Source: Paludibacter sp. UBA5753 (GTDB lineage Bacteria > Bacteroidota > Bacteroidia > Bacteroidales > Paludibacteraceae). From it: a stretch of 30,195 nt of DNA. Made by a program: the position numbers and the translations under genes. Within the stretch, counting starts at the first letter, position 1, and the number at the start of each line of letters is the position of its first letter. This document shows, piece after piece, positions 15,664 to 23,562 of this stretch. The stretch covers positions 1 through 30,195 of the forward strand of contig DIFH01000008.1 of the NCBI GenBank assembly GCA_002427615.1. The letters run 5' to 3'. The notes under the pieces were generated by a model. It was not told where the DNA came from. It worked only from the letters and a program-made list of their open reading frames with translations, and did not search any database.

Positions 15664-16737
15664 TCAGAAGTTAGTCAAATGATGAATAAAGAAGAGCTCA
15701 GCGCTTTTTGCCCATTTCCTGAAATTTTTATTCGGTTTATACTGAGGAATAAACTCAATTAATTTTGTCAAATCAAAAGTATCTGACGAGATACCTGCCC
15801 CCGCCCGTTCAGCATCAACCGCATTGCAGCTTTGCTCGATATGAGCCGGCACCATCAGGACAGGTTTCTGCAGGTATAAAGCCTCGCAAACCGACTCAAA
15901 ACCACTCGTAGAGGCATAAGCCCGGCAACGCTTCATATAATCTATAAATTTTGTATCGTTGATTGTATGCAGCGTAAAAGTTTCATCTATCGTTGTCGAT
16001 TCTTCGGCATCGGCTTTATCCCAGAAAAATTCGAGCTTATGGGTTTTATTTTCCTGATGCCAGTTCATTACCTGTTGTTGGAAAGTAGGATTCAGCATGT
16101 ATCCTAAAATATAATCGCCTTCGACAGGCTCTGCGTCTAAAATTTCTTCACGCAACAAGGGCGGCACAATGTATATTCCAGCAGCGTCGTAATCGGGATG
16201 AGTACCAAACGACAGAGCTAAGATTTTATCGGCTCTTAAACAAGTTAATTTGGTATAAAAAAGCAGCGAAGGGAGCTCGGGATGCAGCTTTAACTTCGAA
16301 AATGAAAAGTCGGGATGCAAAAACAGGTACTGATGGGCGATGCAAACAAACCTGGCTTTGGGTCGTCGTATTTCGAATAACAATCCGGCTATAAAATCAT
16401 AAAAGTTAACAACAACATCCGGCTTCAAGGTTTTTATTCTCTCATGTAAAAGTTTTAAACTCTGTACAAATTCAGGACTTCGTTTGGTGTTATAAATCAC
16501 ACTCTTCAGCAAAACAACTTTATTGTCATTTTGAGCCGGTAAGAAATTAGGACTGTCGAAGGTTTTCAACGGACATTGAATTTTCTGATTGAAAAATCCC
16601 GGAATCTGACGATGCGGACTTTTCCCGACAAGCACTTCCAAAACCTCATGTCCGTTTTTCACAAGCAAATCACGTAATGCCAGAGCCTGCATTAAATGTC
16701 CCCGTCCTTCGCCTTGCACTATAAAGATATATTTCAC
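15664..16737 (-). CDS. MurG/MGDG-synthase-like glycosyltransferase
   Basis: This 357-aa GT-B glycosyltransferase has no signal peptide. The N-terminal GEGRGHLMQAL (about 9-19) is the glycine-rich loop that contacts the lipid acceptor/phosphate in the GT28 (MurG, MGDG synthase, UgtP) fold. The donor-site half has STSGFESVCEAL (about 276-287) and PAHIEQSCNA (about 297-306). It lies 59 bp downstream of the PlcP-like phosphoesterase on the same strand, which points to transfer of a sugar to the diacylglycerol that enzyme would release. In alphaproteobacteria the PlcP partner (Agt) is a different GT family, so this would be an analogous pair. Acceptor and sugar are unproven. Confidence 0.75.
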   Translation of the reverse strand: MKYIFIVQGEGRGHLMQALALRDLLVKNGHEVLEVLVGKSPHRQIPGFFNQKIQCPLKTFDSPNFLPAQNDNKVVLLKSVIYNTKRSPEFVQSLKLLHERIKTLKPDVVVNFYDFIAGLLFEIRRPKARFVCIAHQYLFLHPDFSFSKLKLHPELPSLLFYTKLTCLRADKILALSFGTHPDYDAAGIYIVPPLLREEILDAEPVEGDYILGYMLNPTFQQQVMNWHQENKTHKLEFFWDKADAEESTTIDETFTLHTINDTKFIDYMKRCRAYASTSGFESVCEALYLQKPVLMVPAHIEQSCNAVDAERAGAGISSDTFDLTKLIEFIPQYKPNKNFRKWAKSAELFFIHHLTNF

Positions 16738-16796
16738 CTGAAAAAGTTAATTGGTTGATATTATAAGTTCTGAAAGAAACATTCCCGATTTGGTTT

Positions 16797-17561
16797 TTAA
16801 TCTAACTTAATCAGGTTTTTATCGTAGTGATAAATATCCCAGTTGCCTTCAAAATCTTCGGTCAGGGCAGTGAGCGACTCCACCCAGTCGCCCGAATTGA
16901 GGTAATGGACTCCCTGTATCATTTCGTTAGCCGATTGATGGATATGACCGCAGATAACGCCATCCATTTTTTTTGATTTTGCCAGTTTAGCCAATTGATT
17001 TTCAAAATCGGAAATATACGATACCGCCTGTTTTACTTGTTTTTTCACCTTTTGCGAAAGAGAATCGTATGGCAGTCCCTTTTTAAGTCGGCGTTTATTT
17101 ACATATTTATTTAAACGCAGTAAAATACTATAACCTACGTCGCCTATCTTTGCCAACCATTTCATTCCGGTGGTTATACTGTCGAAAATGTCGCCGTGCG
17201 TTACATAATATCGCTTATCGTTCGATTTGTGGATATAAAAATTCAACACCCTGATATTGGCAAAACGAAAAGGTACGACAGTATCAAGAAAATCATCGTG
17301 ATTACCCCGCACGTAAATAACCTTCATATCGTCGCGTTCCATCATTTTAATGATTTGTTTAAAAAAAGCGGTATGTTTCTTTTTCCATGAATGCTTTTTG
17401 TTTCCCTTTTGTAAATACCAGCCATCAATAATATCGCCGTTAAGAATTAACTTTTTACATTTCACCCCTTCGAGAAAGTGACAAACTTCTTCAACTTTTG
17501 AATGAGGCGCGCCAAGGTGAATGTCCGATAAAACGATAGTCTTGTATGCTTTTCTGTTCAT
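16797..17561 (-). CDS. PlcP-like metallophosphoesterase (LpxH-related fold)
   Basis: The 254-aa calcineurin-like phosphoesterase has all metal motifs: SDIHLG (Asp13, His15), NGDIIDGW (Asp43), GNHDD (Asn87, His88), THGD (His122) and CGHIHQ (His206, His208). GDIIDGWYL and the basic Lys-rich helices around 52-62 and 157-177 are typical of the group annotated as UDP-2,3-diacylglucosamine hydrolase, which includes PlcP, the phospholipase C that strips phosphate headgroups under phosphate starvation. LpxH in lipid A synthesis is the alternative. Its neighbours (glycosyltransferase downstream, Pho-like box upstream of the receptor) favour PlcP. A hairpin 19 bp upstream may attenuate transcription from the receptor gene. 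Confidence 0.78.
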   Translation of the reverse strand: MNRKAYKTIVLSDIHLGAPHSKVEEVCHFLEGVKCKKLILNGDIIDGWYLQKGNKKHSWKKKHTAFFKQIIKMMERDDMKVIYVRGNHDDFLDTVVPFRFANIRVLNFYIHKSNDKRYYVTHGDIFDSITTGMKWLAKIGDVGYSILLRLNKYVNKRRLKKGLPYDSLSQKVKKQVKQAVSYISDFENQLAKLAKSKKMDGVICGHIHQSANEMIQGVHYLNSGDWVESLTALTEDFEGNWDIYHYDKNLIKLD

Positions 17562-17579
17562 GGATGTTTAGCTAAAAAA

Positions 17580-17613
17580 TAACAAAAGCCTCATAAATAT
17601 GAAGCTTTTGTTA
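17580..17613 (-). terminator. Terminator between the TonB receptor and PlcP-like genes
   Basis: On the minus strand a 16-bp stem (17613-17598 with 17595-17580, one G-U pair, TAACAAAAGC arm, 2-nt loop) is followed by TTTTTT. It ends receptor transcripts fully or partly. No clear TAnnTTTG promoter lies between it and the PlcP-like start, so read-through is the simplest source of downstream mRNA. Confidence 0.8.
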
Positions 17614-17623
17614 CATTGATTTG

Positions 17624-20422
17624 TCATTTGAATTTCCAACTTGCACCGATTGACCAGGTGCGTCCCAAATTATAGGCTTTATTGTTAAGCGTCGCCGACC
17701 TGGTTTCGCCGTCCCTGACGTATTCGTAAGTTTGCTGCGTTATGTAATCCTGTGCCAACAAATCTTTTATTCCGAATTTCAGTTCGAGTCGTTCGCCGAT
17801 TTTCTTGTTCAGCGAGAAATCAACCACGTTGCGGGGCATTTCATAAATATCCGGTATCACCACTTCGCCTTGATTCAACTGAGCAGCCACCATGATACGT
17901 TTTCCCATTACATTGTACATAATGGAAGAAGAAAGTCCTGCTTTATCGTTTTGGTAGAACAAACCGGCGTTCAACACGTAAGGCGACTGACCCTGTAACG
18001 GACGGCTGCGTTCGGTTTGCGTATTTTCAAATTCTACTTTGCTGAAAATATACGAAGCATTTAAATTCACGCTGAAATTTTTGAGTCCGATCAATGTCTC
18101 GAGCGATTTTTTCAACTCCAATTCCAGTCCGTAATTAATAGCGCCAATCGCATTCTCGAACGAGAATTCATTTCCTGTTCCCACACTGACCATTTCAATC
18201 GGGTTGGTGAAATGTTTGTAAAATGCCGCCAAAGTGAAAGTTTCGTTTGGCGTCGGATAATGTTCGAAACGGAAATCGACATTTTGAATCGTAGCATCTT
18301 TCAGCAGAGGATTACCTTTTATCGAGTTTTTCTCCGTAAAATCATAATAGCTCAAAGGAGATACTTCACGGAACTCGGGGCGATTGATGGTATACGCATA
18401 AGCCAGACGAATCAAGGTTTTTTCGTTAAAACTATATGAAGTGTTCAACGAAGGAAAAAGTTTAAATGTAGGATTATCCACTTTTACGGGTGAACTGGCA
18501 TTGTAATACCCGTTCAACATCAACCGGTTGTATTCGGCGCGAACGCCGCCGCTCAAATTCAGCATTCCGATGGGCAAAGTAAGCGAAAGGTAACCGGCGC
18601 TCAATAGATTTTGAGCATCGTAGCTGTTGGCAACATTCGTTTGTTCGTCAACACTGATTACTTTTCCCTGTCCAAGATAGGGCTCGGTGAAAAGCGTTTC
18701 GAAACCAAGCGCATTCACTTCATCATCGCCCAACTGCCCGTAAGCCTTACGATAAGTGATGCTTCGTTCCGAAAATTTACGGGTTTTATATTCACCGTAA
18801 GCTCCGGCTTTGAGGGTGGTCATGATATCGCCCAGCAACAATTTGCGGTCGTAATTCAGGGCGGCGGTGGTTACATATTCGTGATTGGTCATGTAGAGCC
18901 GTCCCAATTCGTTGATACTCGGCACATCAGGTAGCATATATTCATAAACTCCAGCGGTATTTTCCTTCATGCTCCAGTTTTGTCGGTCGGGCTCAATGCG
19001 GTTGGCGTAAGCAAATCCAAGATTCCAGTCCAACTTTTTATCGTCGCTGTTCTGCAATTTGTGATTTCCGCTCAACTGTCCCGAATAAGTGGTGCGGCTT
19101 GAATACTGATTGTTGAAATATTTGAAATTCCCCTGACGGTAATTGTTCCAGCCATACGTATTTGCCGTTTTGTCGACGCCGATTTGGTTCAGGATATTTT
19201 TGAATTCCAGTTTTGTTCCGTTTACAGTTTGATAAGCCCAGTTATGCATCAATCCCACTTTAAAATCGGTAGAGTAAATATCGGCATCGTATTGATAAAG
19301 ATAAGTCGGGGTTTCAGTGGCTGGGTCGAAACGTTCGTACATATAATTGCTCATATTGCTACGGGTGGACGAGTTGTTGCTGTACGAAAGCGAAGTAATT
19401 GTCCCAAGCCTTGCTCCTCCCTCCAGGTTCCATTTTTTACCAAAGGCTACCGAAAGTTTTTGATTAGGCAAAGCGGTATAGCGTTGAGCCACCCAATTAT
19501 TGTTGAGTTTTAAAGCATAAGCATCGCGCTGGGTCAGTGACACGGTGTTTAGATTTGCAGGAAAATCGGACGGAATACTGCGGGCTCCGCTTCCTAATCC
19601 GAGAAAATCGAGCGATTGGGAAGGCAGATGATACAAATCGTTAAATGTAGTAACATCATTGTAACCCAAACCGTATTCTACGTTCAAAAAGTTTTCGTCC
19701 GGAATATTTTTAGTCGATATTTTGATAAATCCACCGGTTGCTTCGGCCGAAAGTTCAGGCGATCCGGTTTTGTAGATGAGCATATTGTCGATCATGTTAC
19801 TCGGAATAGCATCGAAAGAGAAGGCTTTCACGTCGGTTTCGCTGCTGGGCGTGGCAGCATTGTTGAGCCACACATTGTTGTAACGTTGATTCAGTCCGCG
19901 CACCACCACGAAACGGTTGTCCTGAATGGTGACGCCCGGCACGCGTTTTACCACTTCCGAAGCATCGCGGTCGAGCGTTTTTCCGATTTGTTGCGACGAA
20001 ATGCCATTCACCACCTGAACGGCTGAGCGTACGCTTTTCAACATCGAAAGCTCGGTATCGGTACGATGTTGCGCCACCACCTGCACGCTTTCGAGCATCA
20101 ACGACGCTTCTTCCATATCAATATTCACTATCGTGGGTTTTCCTTTTACAACAACTACATTCGGTATGCGTTGCGCTGTGTACGAAACGTATGAAATAAC
20201 CAATGTATATTTTCCGGGGGCAACAGTCAAAGTATAGTTTCCGTCAATATCGGCGGTAGTCCCGTTCGTGGTTCCTTCAATAAGGATAGCAGCTCCGGTA
20301 AGTGGTTCTTTGTATTTTTTGTCCATCACACGACCCTGAATAGTAGTCTGTGCAACAATAAACTGAGCCGTAAAAACGACCAAAACAAGAAAAAAAGAGC
20401 GTAAGTAATTTTGTAGTCTCAT
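17624..20422 (-). CDS. TonB-dependent outer-membrane receptor
   Basis: The 932-aa protein has a signal peptide (cleavage near FIVAQ, about residue 24), a carboxypeptidase-regulatory-like domain at about 26-103 (TIQGRVMDKKYKEPLTGA, IDGNYTLTV), a plug at about 125-240 (VVKRVPGVTIQDNRFVVVRGLNQRY pattern) and a C-terminal 22-strand barrel ending WSIGASWKFK. It imports an unidentified large or scarce nutrient using TonB energy. No SusD partner is adjacent, so it is not a classical SusCD pair. The promoter has a TAATTTTG -7 box, no -33 box, and Pho-like 11-bp repeats. A phosphate-containing ligand is inferred. Confidence 0.88.
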   Translation of the reverse strand: MRLQNYLRSFFLVLVVFTAQFIVAQTTIQGRVMDKKYKEPLTGAAILIEGTTNGTTADIDGNYTLTVAPGKYTLVISYVSYTAQRIPNVVVVKGKPTIVNIDMEEASLMLESVQVVAQHRTDTELSMLKSVRSAVQVVNGISSQQIGKTLDRDASEVVKRVPGVTIQDNRFVVVRGLNQRYNNVWLNNAATPSSETDVKAFSFDAIPSNMIDNMLIYKTGSPELSAEATGGFIKISTKNIPDENFLNVEYGLGYNDVTTFNDLYHLPSQSLDFLGLGSGARSIPSDFPANLNTVSLTQRDAYALKLNNNWVAQRYTALPNQKLSVAFGKKWNLEGGARLGTITSLSYSNNSSTRSNMSNYMYERFDPATETPTYLYQYDADIYSTDFKVGLMHNWAYQTVNGTKLEFKNILNQIGVDKTANTYGWNNYRQGNFKYFNNQYSSRTTYSGQLSGNHKLQNSDDKKLDWNLGFAYANRIEPDRQNWSMKENTAGVYEYMLPDVPSINELGRLYMTNHEYVTTAALNYDRKLLLGDIMTTLKAGAYGEYKTRKFSERSITYRKAYGQLGDDEVNALGFETLFTEPYLGQGKVISVDEQTNVANSYDAQNLLSAGYLSLTLPIGMLNLSGGVRAEYNRLMLNGYYNASSPVKVDNPTFKLFPSLNTSYSFNEKTLIRLAYAYTINRPEFREVSPLSYYDFTEKNSIKGNPLLKDATIQNVDFRFEHYPTPNETFTLAAFYKHFTNPIEMVSVGTGNEFSFENAIGAINYGLELELKKSLETLIGLKNFSVNLNASYIFSKVEFENTQTERSRPLQGQSPYVLNAGLFYQNDKAGLSSSIMYNVMGKRIMVAAQLNQGEVVIPDIYEMPRNVVDFSLNKKIGERLELKFGIKDLLAQDYITQQTYEYVRDGETRSATLNNKAYNLGRTWSIGASWKFK

Positions 20423-20453
20423 TGAGCTTTTAAAGTTTCGTAATTTGTTGGCG

Positions 20454-20461
20454 CAAAATTA
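20454..20461 (-). promoter_or_regulatory. -7 box of the TonB receptor promoter
   Basis: TAATTTTG on the minus strand matches TAnnTTTG, 31 bp before the ATG. There is no TTG at -33; the repeats at 20511-20479 occupy that position. Confidence 0.55.
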
Positions 20462-20478
20462 CGACATGTGTGTTTCAT

Positions 20479-20511
20479 TGATGATAAGAAACTGTTACAA
20501 TGAGGTTACTT
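20479..20511 (-). promoter_or_regulatory. Pho-box-like 11-bp repeats upstream of the TonB receptor
   Basis: Reading the minus strand: AAGTAACCTCA (20511-20501), TTGTAACAGTT (20500-20490), TCTTATCATCA (20489-20479). The middle unit is identical to the second unit upstream of the response regulator. They end 17 bp before the -7 box, the same distance as at the response regulator. The outer units are degenerate. Confidence 0.5.
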
Positions 20512-20570
20512 TAAGGTCTGACAGGTTTTTAAAAACAATTATATTTAGTGTTTGCTGAAAACTATTTTAT

Positions 20571-20595
20571 GCCCCGAAGGCGCTAAATATGAATA
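20571..20595 (+). repeat. Relic of the MITE-like element (hairpin 1 only)
   Basis: This 25-bp stretch starting GCCCCGAAGG matches 23 of 25 positions of the first hairpin and flank of copy 2 (8276-8300). No terminal repeats remain. A short imperfect repeat of ACAGGAT follows at about 20637-20652. The whole 695-bp gap 20423-21117 is otherwise AT-rich and holds only weak coding traces. Confidence 0.5.
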
Positions 20596-20830
20596 GTTAC
20601 ATATATTTTTACTTTGATAAATTATATTTTTTTTTGGACAGGATTTACAGGATGGACATGTAAATTATATTCCATATAAAAAAATGCTGAATAACTCTGA
20701 TTTTTTAAGAATGAACACAAAACGAACAGAGAAAAAATTTCTTTTCAAAAAGCAGGTATGCCAATTGGCGATTAAAAGCAGTCAATACGCTTGTAATCAA
20801 TTGTTTTAATGAATTGTTTAGGATGTATAG

Positions 20831-21025
20831 AATGATAATACGCACACGGCAGTTGAGTATATTGCAGAGCGGCTTCGTTGCGAAAAAGGACATGAAAATA
20901 TGGAGCGCATGACAGAAAAAGTGGAAGATTCCGACTGTAATCAACTCTGTGTAAGGTTCAAAGATGGTAGCTACACATCCTATATCAATATTTTTGTTTA
21001 TTTTAATATATTGATATTCAACTGA
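20831..21025 (+). pseudogene. Possible gene remnant, unrecognised
   Basis: An open 64-codon stretch follows a TAG stop and has no start codon near its beginning. Its composition looks protein-like (HTAVEYIAERLRCEKGHE, then KVEDSDCNQLCVRFKDGSYT). A second short frame starts at 20711 (MNTKRTEKKFLFKK) and stops at 20809. Together they suggest a decayed gene. The minus-strand frame over the same DNA (20705-20944) has no recognisable features. Confidence 0.3.
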
Positions 21026-21117
21026 TAATACTATCCTACTTTTTGTATCACCACCAAAATTTTTTGTTTAAAGATAATACAATTTTTCTTAACTTCATGT
21101 CCGGTTTTTGGGGAGTA

Positions 21118-23493
21118 TCATTCAATTACGGCGATTGACTTGGGAGTTTTGCTATTCATTTTTGTATTTTCTACAGTTAAGCGAGCCAACAGGTAACTTA
21201 AGGTTGACTCGGCGCCTTGATTGAGATTCACATGCGTTTCTTCCAATCCGTCGTAACAACCACCCGTACATGGATTGTAAATAATTTGATGTAATCGGTT
21301 ATTGCCCAAGAACCAGTTAAATGCAATTTCCATCTTTTGTTGGTAATCTTCGTCCATAAACTCATCATAAAATTTACTTAAGGTCATAATGGTGTAGGCA
21401 ACATCAATAGGCTGTTCGCCAAAATTTTCTTCTTCCTGACCTTTTTGAAGCCAACCTTTGTTCGAAATCACTTCAATTCCATTCTCGTTAAAAGTATGAG
21501 ATAATAGAAAATTCAATGACGTACGGGCAATGTCTTTATAAATGCCTTCGCCGGTCATCAACCAGGCATAAAGCATGGCTTCGGGCAAAATGCTGTTGGC
21601 ATAAGTCAGATATCCTTCAAACCATTCCCATTTTGTACTCGATTCGTGCTTATACATTTGCACCAACCGGTTGGCCAATGTTTTTACCAGGTCAATATTT
21701 TCGGGCAATTTTACAGTTTCATGATAATAAAATATTCCTTTTATAGCAAAAGCCATCGCACGCGTTGAATTAATTGTACGTATATGATTCAACGATTTTT
21801 GAAAAACAGTTTCAGCTTCCGATACAATTTCTTCGGGCAACTTACTTTTTAGTGATATTAAATACCCTAATGCCCAGATAGCTCTTCCATTTGAATCATC
21901 TAAATTCACTTCCTGATTTTGGCGGCTGAATTTCTTTTCTTGATCTACATAGTTCAAAAAATCTCCTTCAAACTGCTGGCAAAACCGGATAAAATTAAGG
22001 TATTTTTTTATATCTTCAATACAAGTTTTATCACCGGTCGATCTTAAATACATGCAAGTGGCAACAAGCGCCCTGGCATTATCATCGAGGGTGTAACCGG
22101 ACTTGATGTCCGGTTGATTTACTTTCGAAAACTGGATCATTCCAAACTCGGTTGTCATTGCCTTTATGTGACTCAGGTTAATTGCCGGTAGATTATATTG
22201 CATCTGAATTTTATTTCCGGATATTGATTGAAATAACATGGCATGAACAACTGCCGAATTCTCCCAGGAGGTAGATACGATTTTCAGCAACGTGTTGGTT
22301 ATAATGCTTTTACGCAAGGGGTAATCATTAAGCAACTTGTTAACTCCCTCAGCCAATTGTTCCGAATTACGAAAATCAAAGATAATTCCGGTATCTTCCG
22401 TCAGCACTTCTTTGGCATGCGGAATTGGCGTAGAAATAATCGGACAGCCACAACTCATGGCATAAGCAAACGTGCCGCTCACTGCCTGATTCGGATCGTT
22501 GGTGGTAAAAAGATAAATATCGGTCAGTTGCAGATATTCAAGTAAGGTTGGCAAATCCAGGTATTTATTGATAAATTTTACATGGTCTTGAATACCAAGG
22601 TCTTCTACCTTCTGTTCAAGACTTTTCCGGTAAACTTCCCCATCGTTTTTTACCACTTCGGGATGAGTTTTTCCAATTGCCAGGAATATTACTTCTGGAC
22701 ATTGTTTTATTATGTCCGGCAAGGCATCCAATGTAGTTTCAATACTTTTGCCGGAGCTCAGTAAGCCAAAGGTTGTAAGCACTTTACGACCTGTTAAACT
22801 GTATTTGTCTTTTAGAAACTTTTCACTTAAATGAGGAACCAAGTGGGTTCCGTGAGCTATCACCGATATTTTTTGTTTAGCAATACCATAATCATTCATT
22901 AGTATATCAGCCGATGTTTTTGTCATAACAACAATTGATTGACAGGTTGCCACGATATTTTTAACTTCCAATTTCAACTGCGCATCGGGATTTGGTAGTA
23001 CAGTATGAAAAACTACCACTGCCGGTTTTGTAAGTCCGTACAATAATTGTAGAAATGCTTGTTCCTGATTTTTATAGAAACCGAATTCATGCTGAATAAG
23101 AATGAGTTGAATATGATTGTCCTCGTTGATTTTTTTTGCCAAATTCAGAAAAGGAGCGCTATGCGACGTATCAAGCGTATATTTCACTTCCTCGGGATAA
23201 TCGTAACTAACATCCCCCGTTTCCAAGGCACAAACTCTAATGGAAAATGAATTGCTGAATTTATTATTCAATGCAGTGATTAAATCCTGCGAATAGGTTG
23301 CAATACCGCATACGCGCGGAGGATAGGAAGTGATAAATAATACTTCGGGAAGTATTAAGTCATTTCCTGTTTCCCTGTTTCCGAACCGGCTTTCCGTAGC
23401 GGTTTCGTTGTCCTTCAAAACAGGCTGAAACAAAGAATTGCTCATAGATGCCGGCTTATTCCCAACCTGTTGTTTTATTTTATTATTTTTCAT
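21118..23493 (-). CDS. GT4-type glycosyltransferase fused to an alpha-helical C-terminal domain
   Basis: The 791-aa cytosolic protein has a Ser/Asn-rich leader (1-45) and a GT-B glycosyltransferase domain (about 48-420): PPRVCGIATY (58-67) for the N-terminal Gly loop and SGTFAYAMSCGCPIIST (339-355) with PHAKEVL for the nucleotide-sugar site. A second domain (about 435-775) is all-helical with repeated motifs DDNARAL (470-476), DDSNGRAIWALGYL and NQGAESTLSYLLARL, resembling an (alpha/alpha)6 toroid of the glycoside hydrolase/epimerase type. It follows the GH130 gene by 69 bp on the same strand. Substrate is unknown; a mannose-containing oligosaccharide is suggested by GH130. Confidence 0.8.
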   Translation of the reverse strand: MKNNKIKQQVGNKPASMSNSLFQPVLKDNETATESRFGNRETGNDLILPEVLFITSYPPRVCGIATYSQDLITALNNKFSNSFSIRVCALETGDVSYDYPEEVKYTLDTSHSAPFLNLAKKINEDNHIQLILIQHEFGFYKNQEQAFLQLLYGLTKPAVVVFHTVLPNPDAQLKLEVKNIVATCQSIVVMTKTSADILMNDYGIAKQKISVIAHGTHLVPHLSEKFLKDKYSLTGRKVLTTFGLLSSGKSIETTLDALPDIIKQCPEVIFLAIGKTHPEVVKNDGEVYRKSLEQKVEDLGIQDHVKFINKYLDLPTLLEYLQLTDIYLFTTNDPNQAVSGTFAYAMSCGCPIISTPIPHAKEVLTEDTGIIFDFRNSEQLAEGVNKLLNDYPLRKSIITNTLLKIVSTSWENSAVVHAMLFQSISGNKIQMQYNLPAINLSHIKAMTTEFGMIQFSKVNQPDIKSGYTLDDNARALVATCMYLRSTGDKTCIEDIKKYLNFIRFCQQFEGDFLNYVDQEKKFSRQNQEVNLDDSNGRAIWALGYLISLKSKLPEEIVSEAETVFQKSLNHIRTINSTRAMAFAIKGIFYYHETVKLPENIDLVKTLANRLVQMYKHESSTKWEWFEGYLTYANSILPEAMLYAWLMTGEGIYKDIARTSLNFLLSHTFNENGIEVISNKGWLQKGQEEENFGEQPIDVAYTIMTLSKFYDEFMDEDYQQKMEIAFNWFLGNNRLHQIIYNPCTGGCYDGLEETHVNLNQGAESTLSYLLARLTVENTKMNSKTPKSIAVIE

Positions 23494-23562
23494 ACGTGTA
23501 TTTTTATTTTTTTCATCAAAGTCTCACAGCTTGTCCCCATAAAACGGGAAAGCTCGAATTAA

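Noticed and set aside
19616..20026. 136-codon plus-strand frame inside the TonB receptor
   Set aside because: The minus-strand frame has a full set of receptor domains; this is its shadow.
17624..20422. SusCD-type polysaccharide utilisation locus
   Set aside because: No SusD homologue or secreted glycoside hydrolase lies next to the receptor.
20705..20944. 79-codon minus-strand frame in the receptor upstream gap
   Set aside because: Composition is Cys/Phe/Ile-rich as expected from AT-rich DNA read backwards; no start signal and no recognisable domain.
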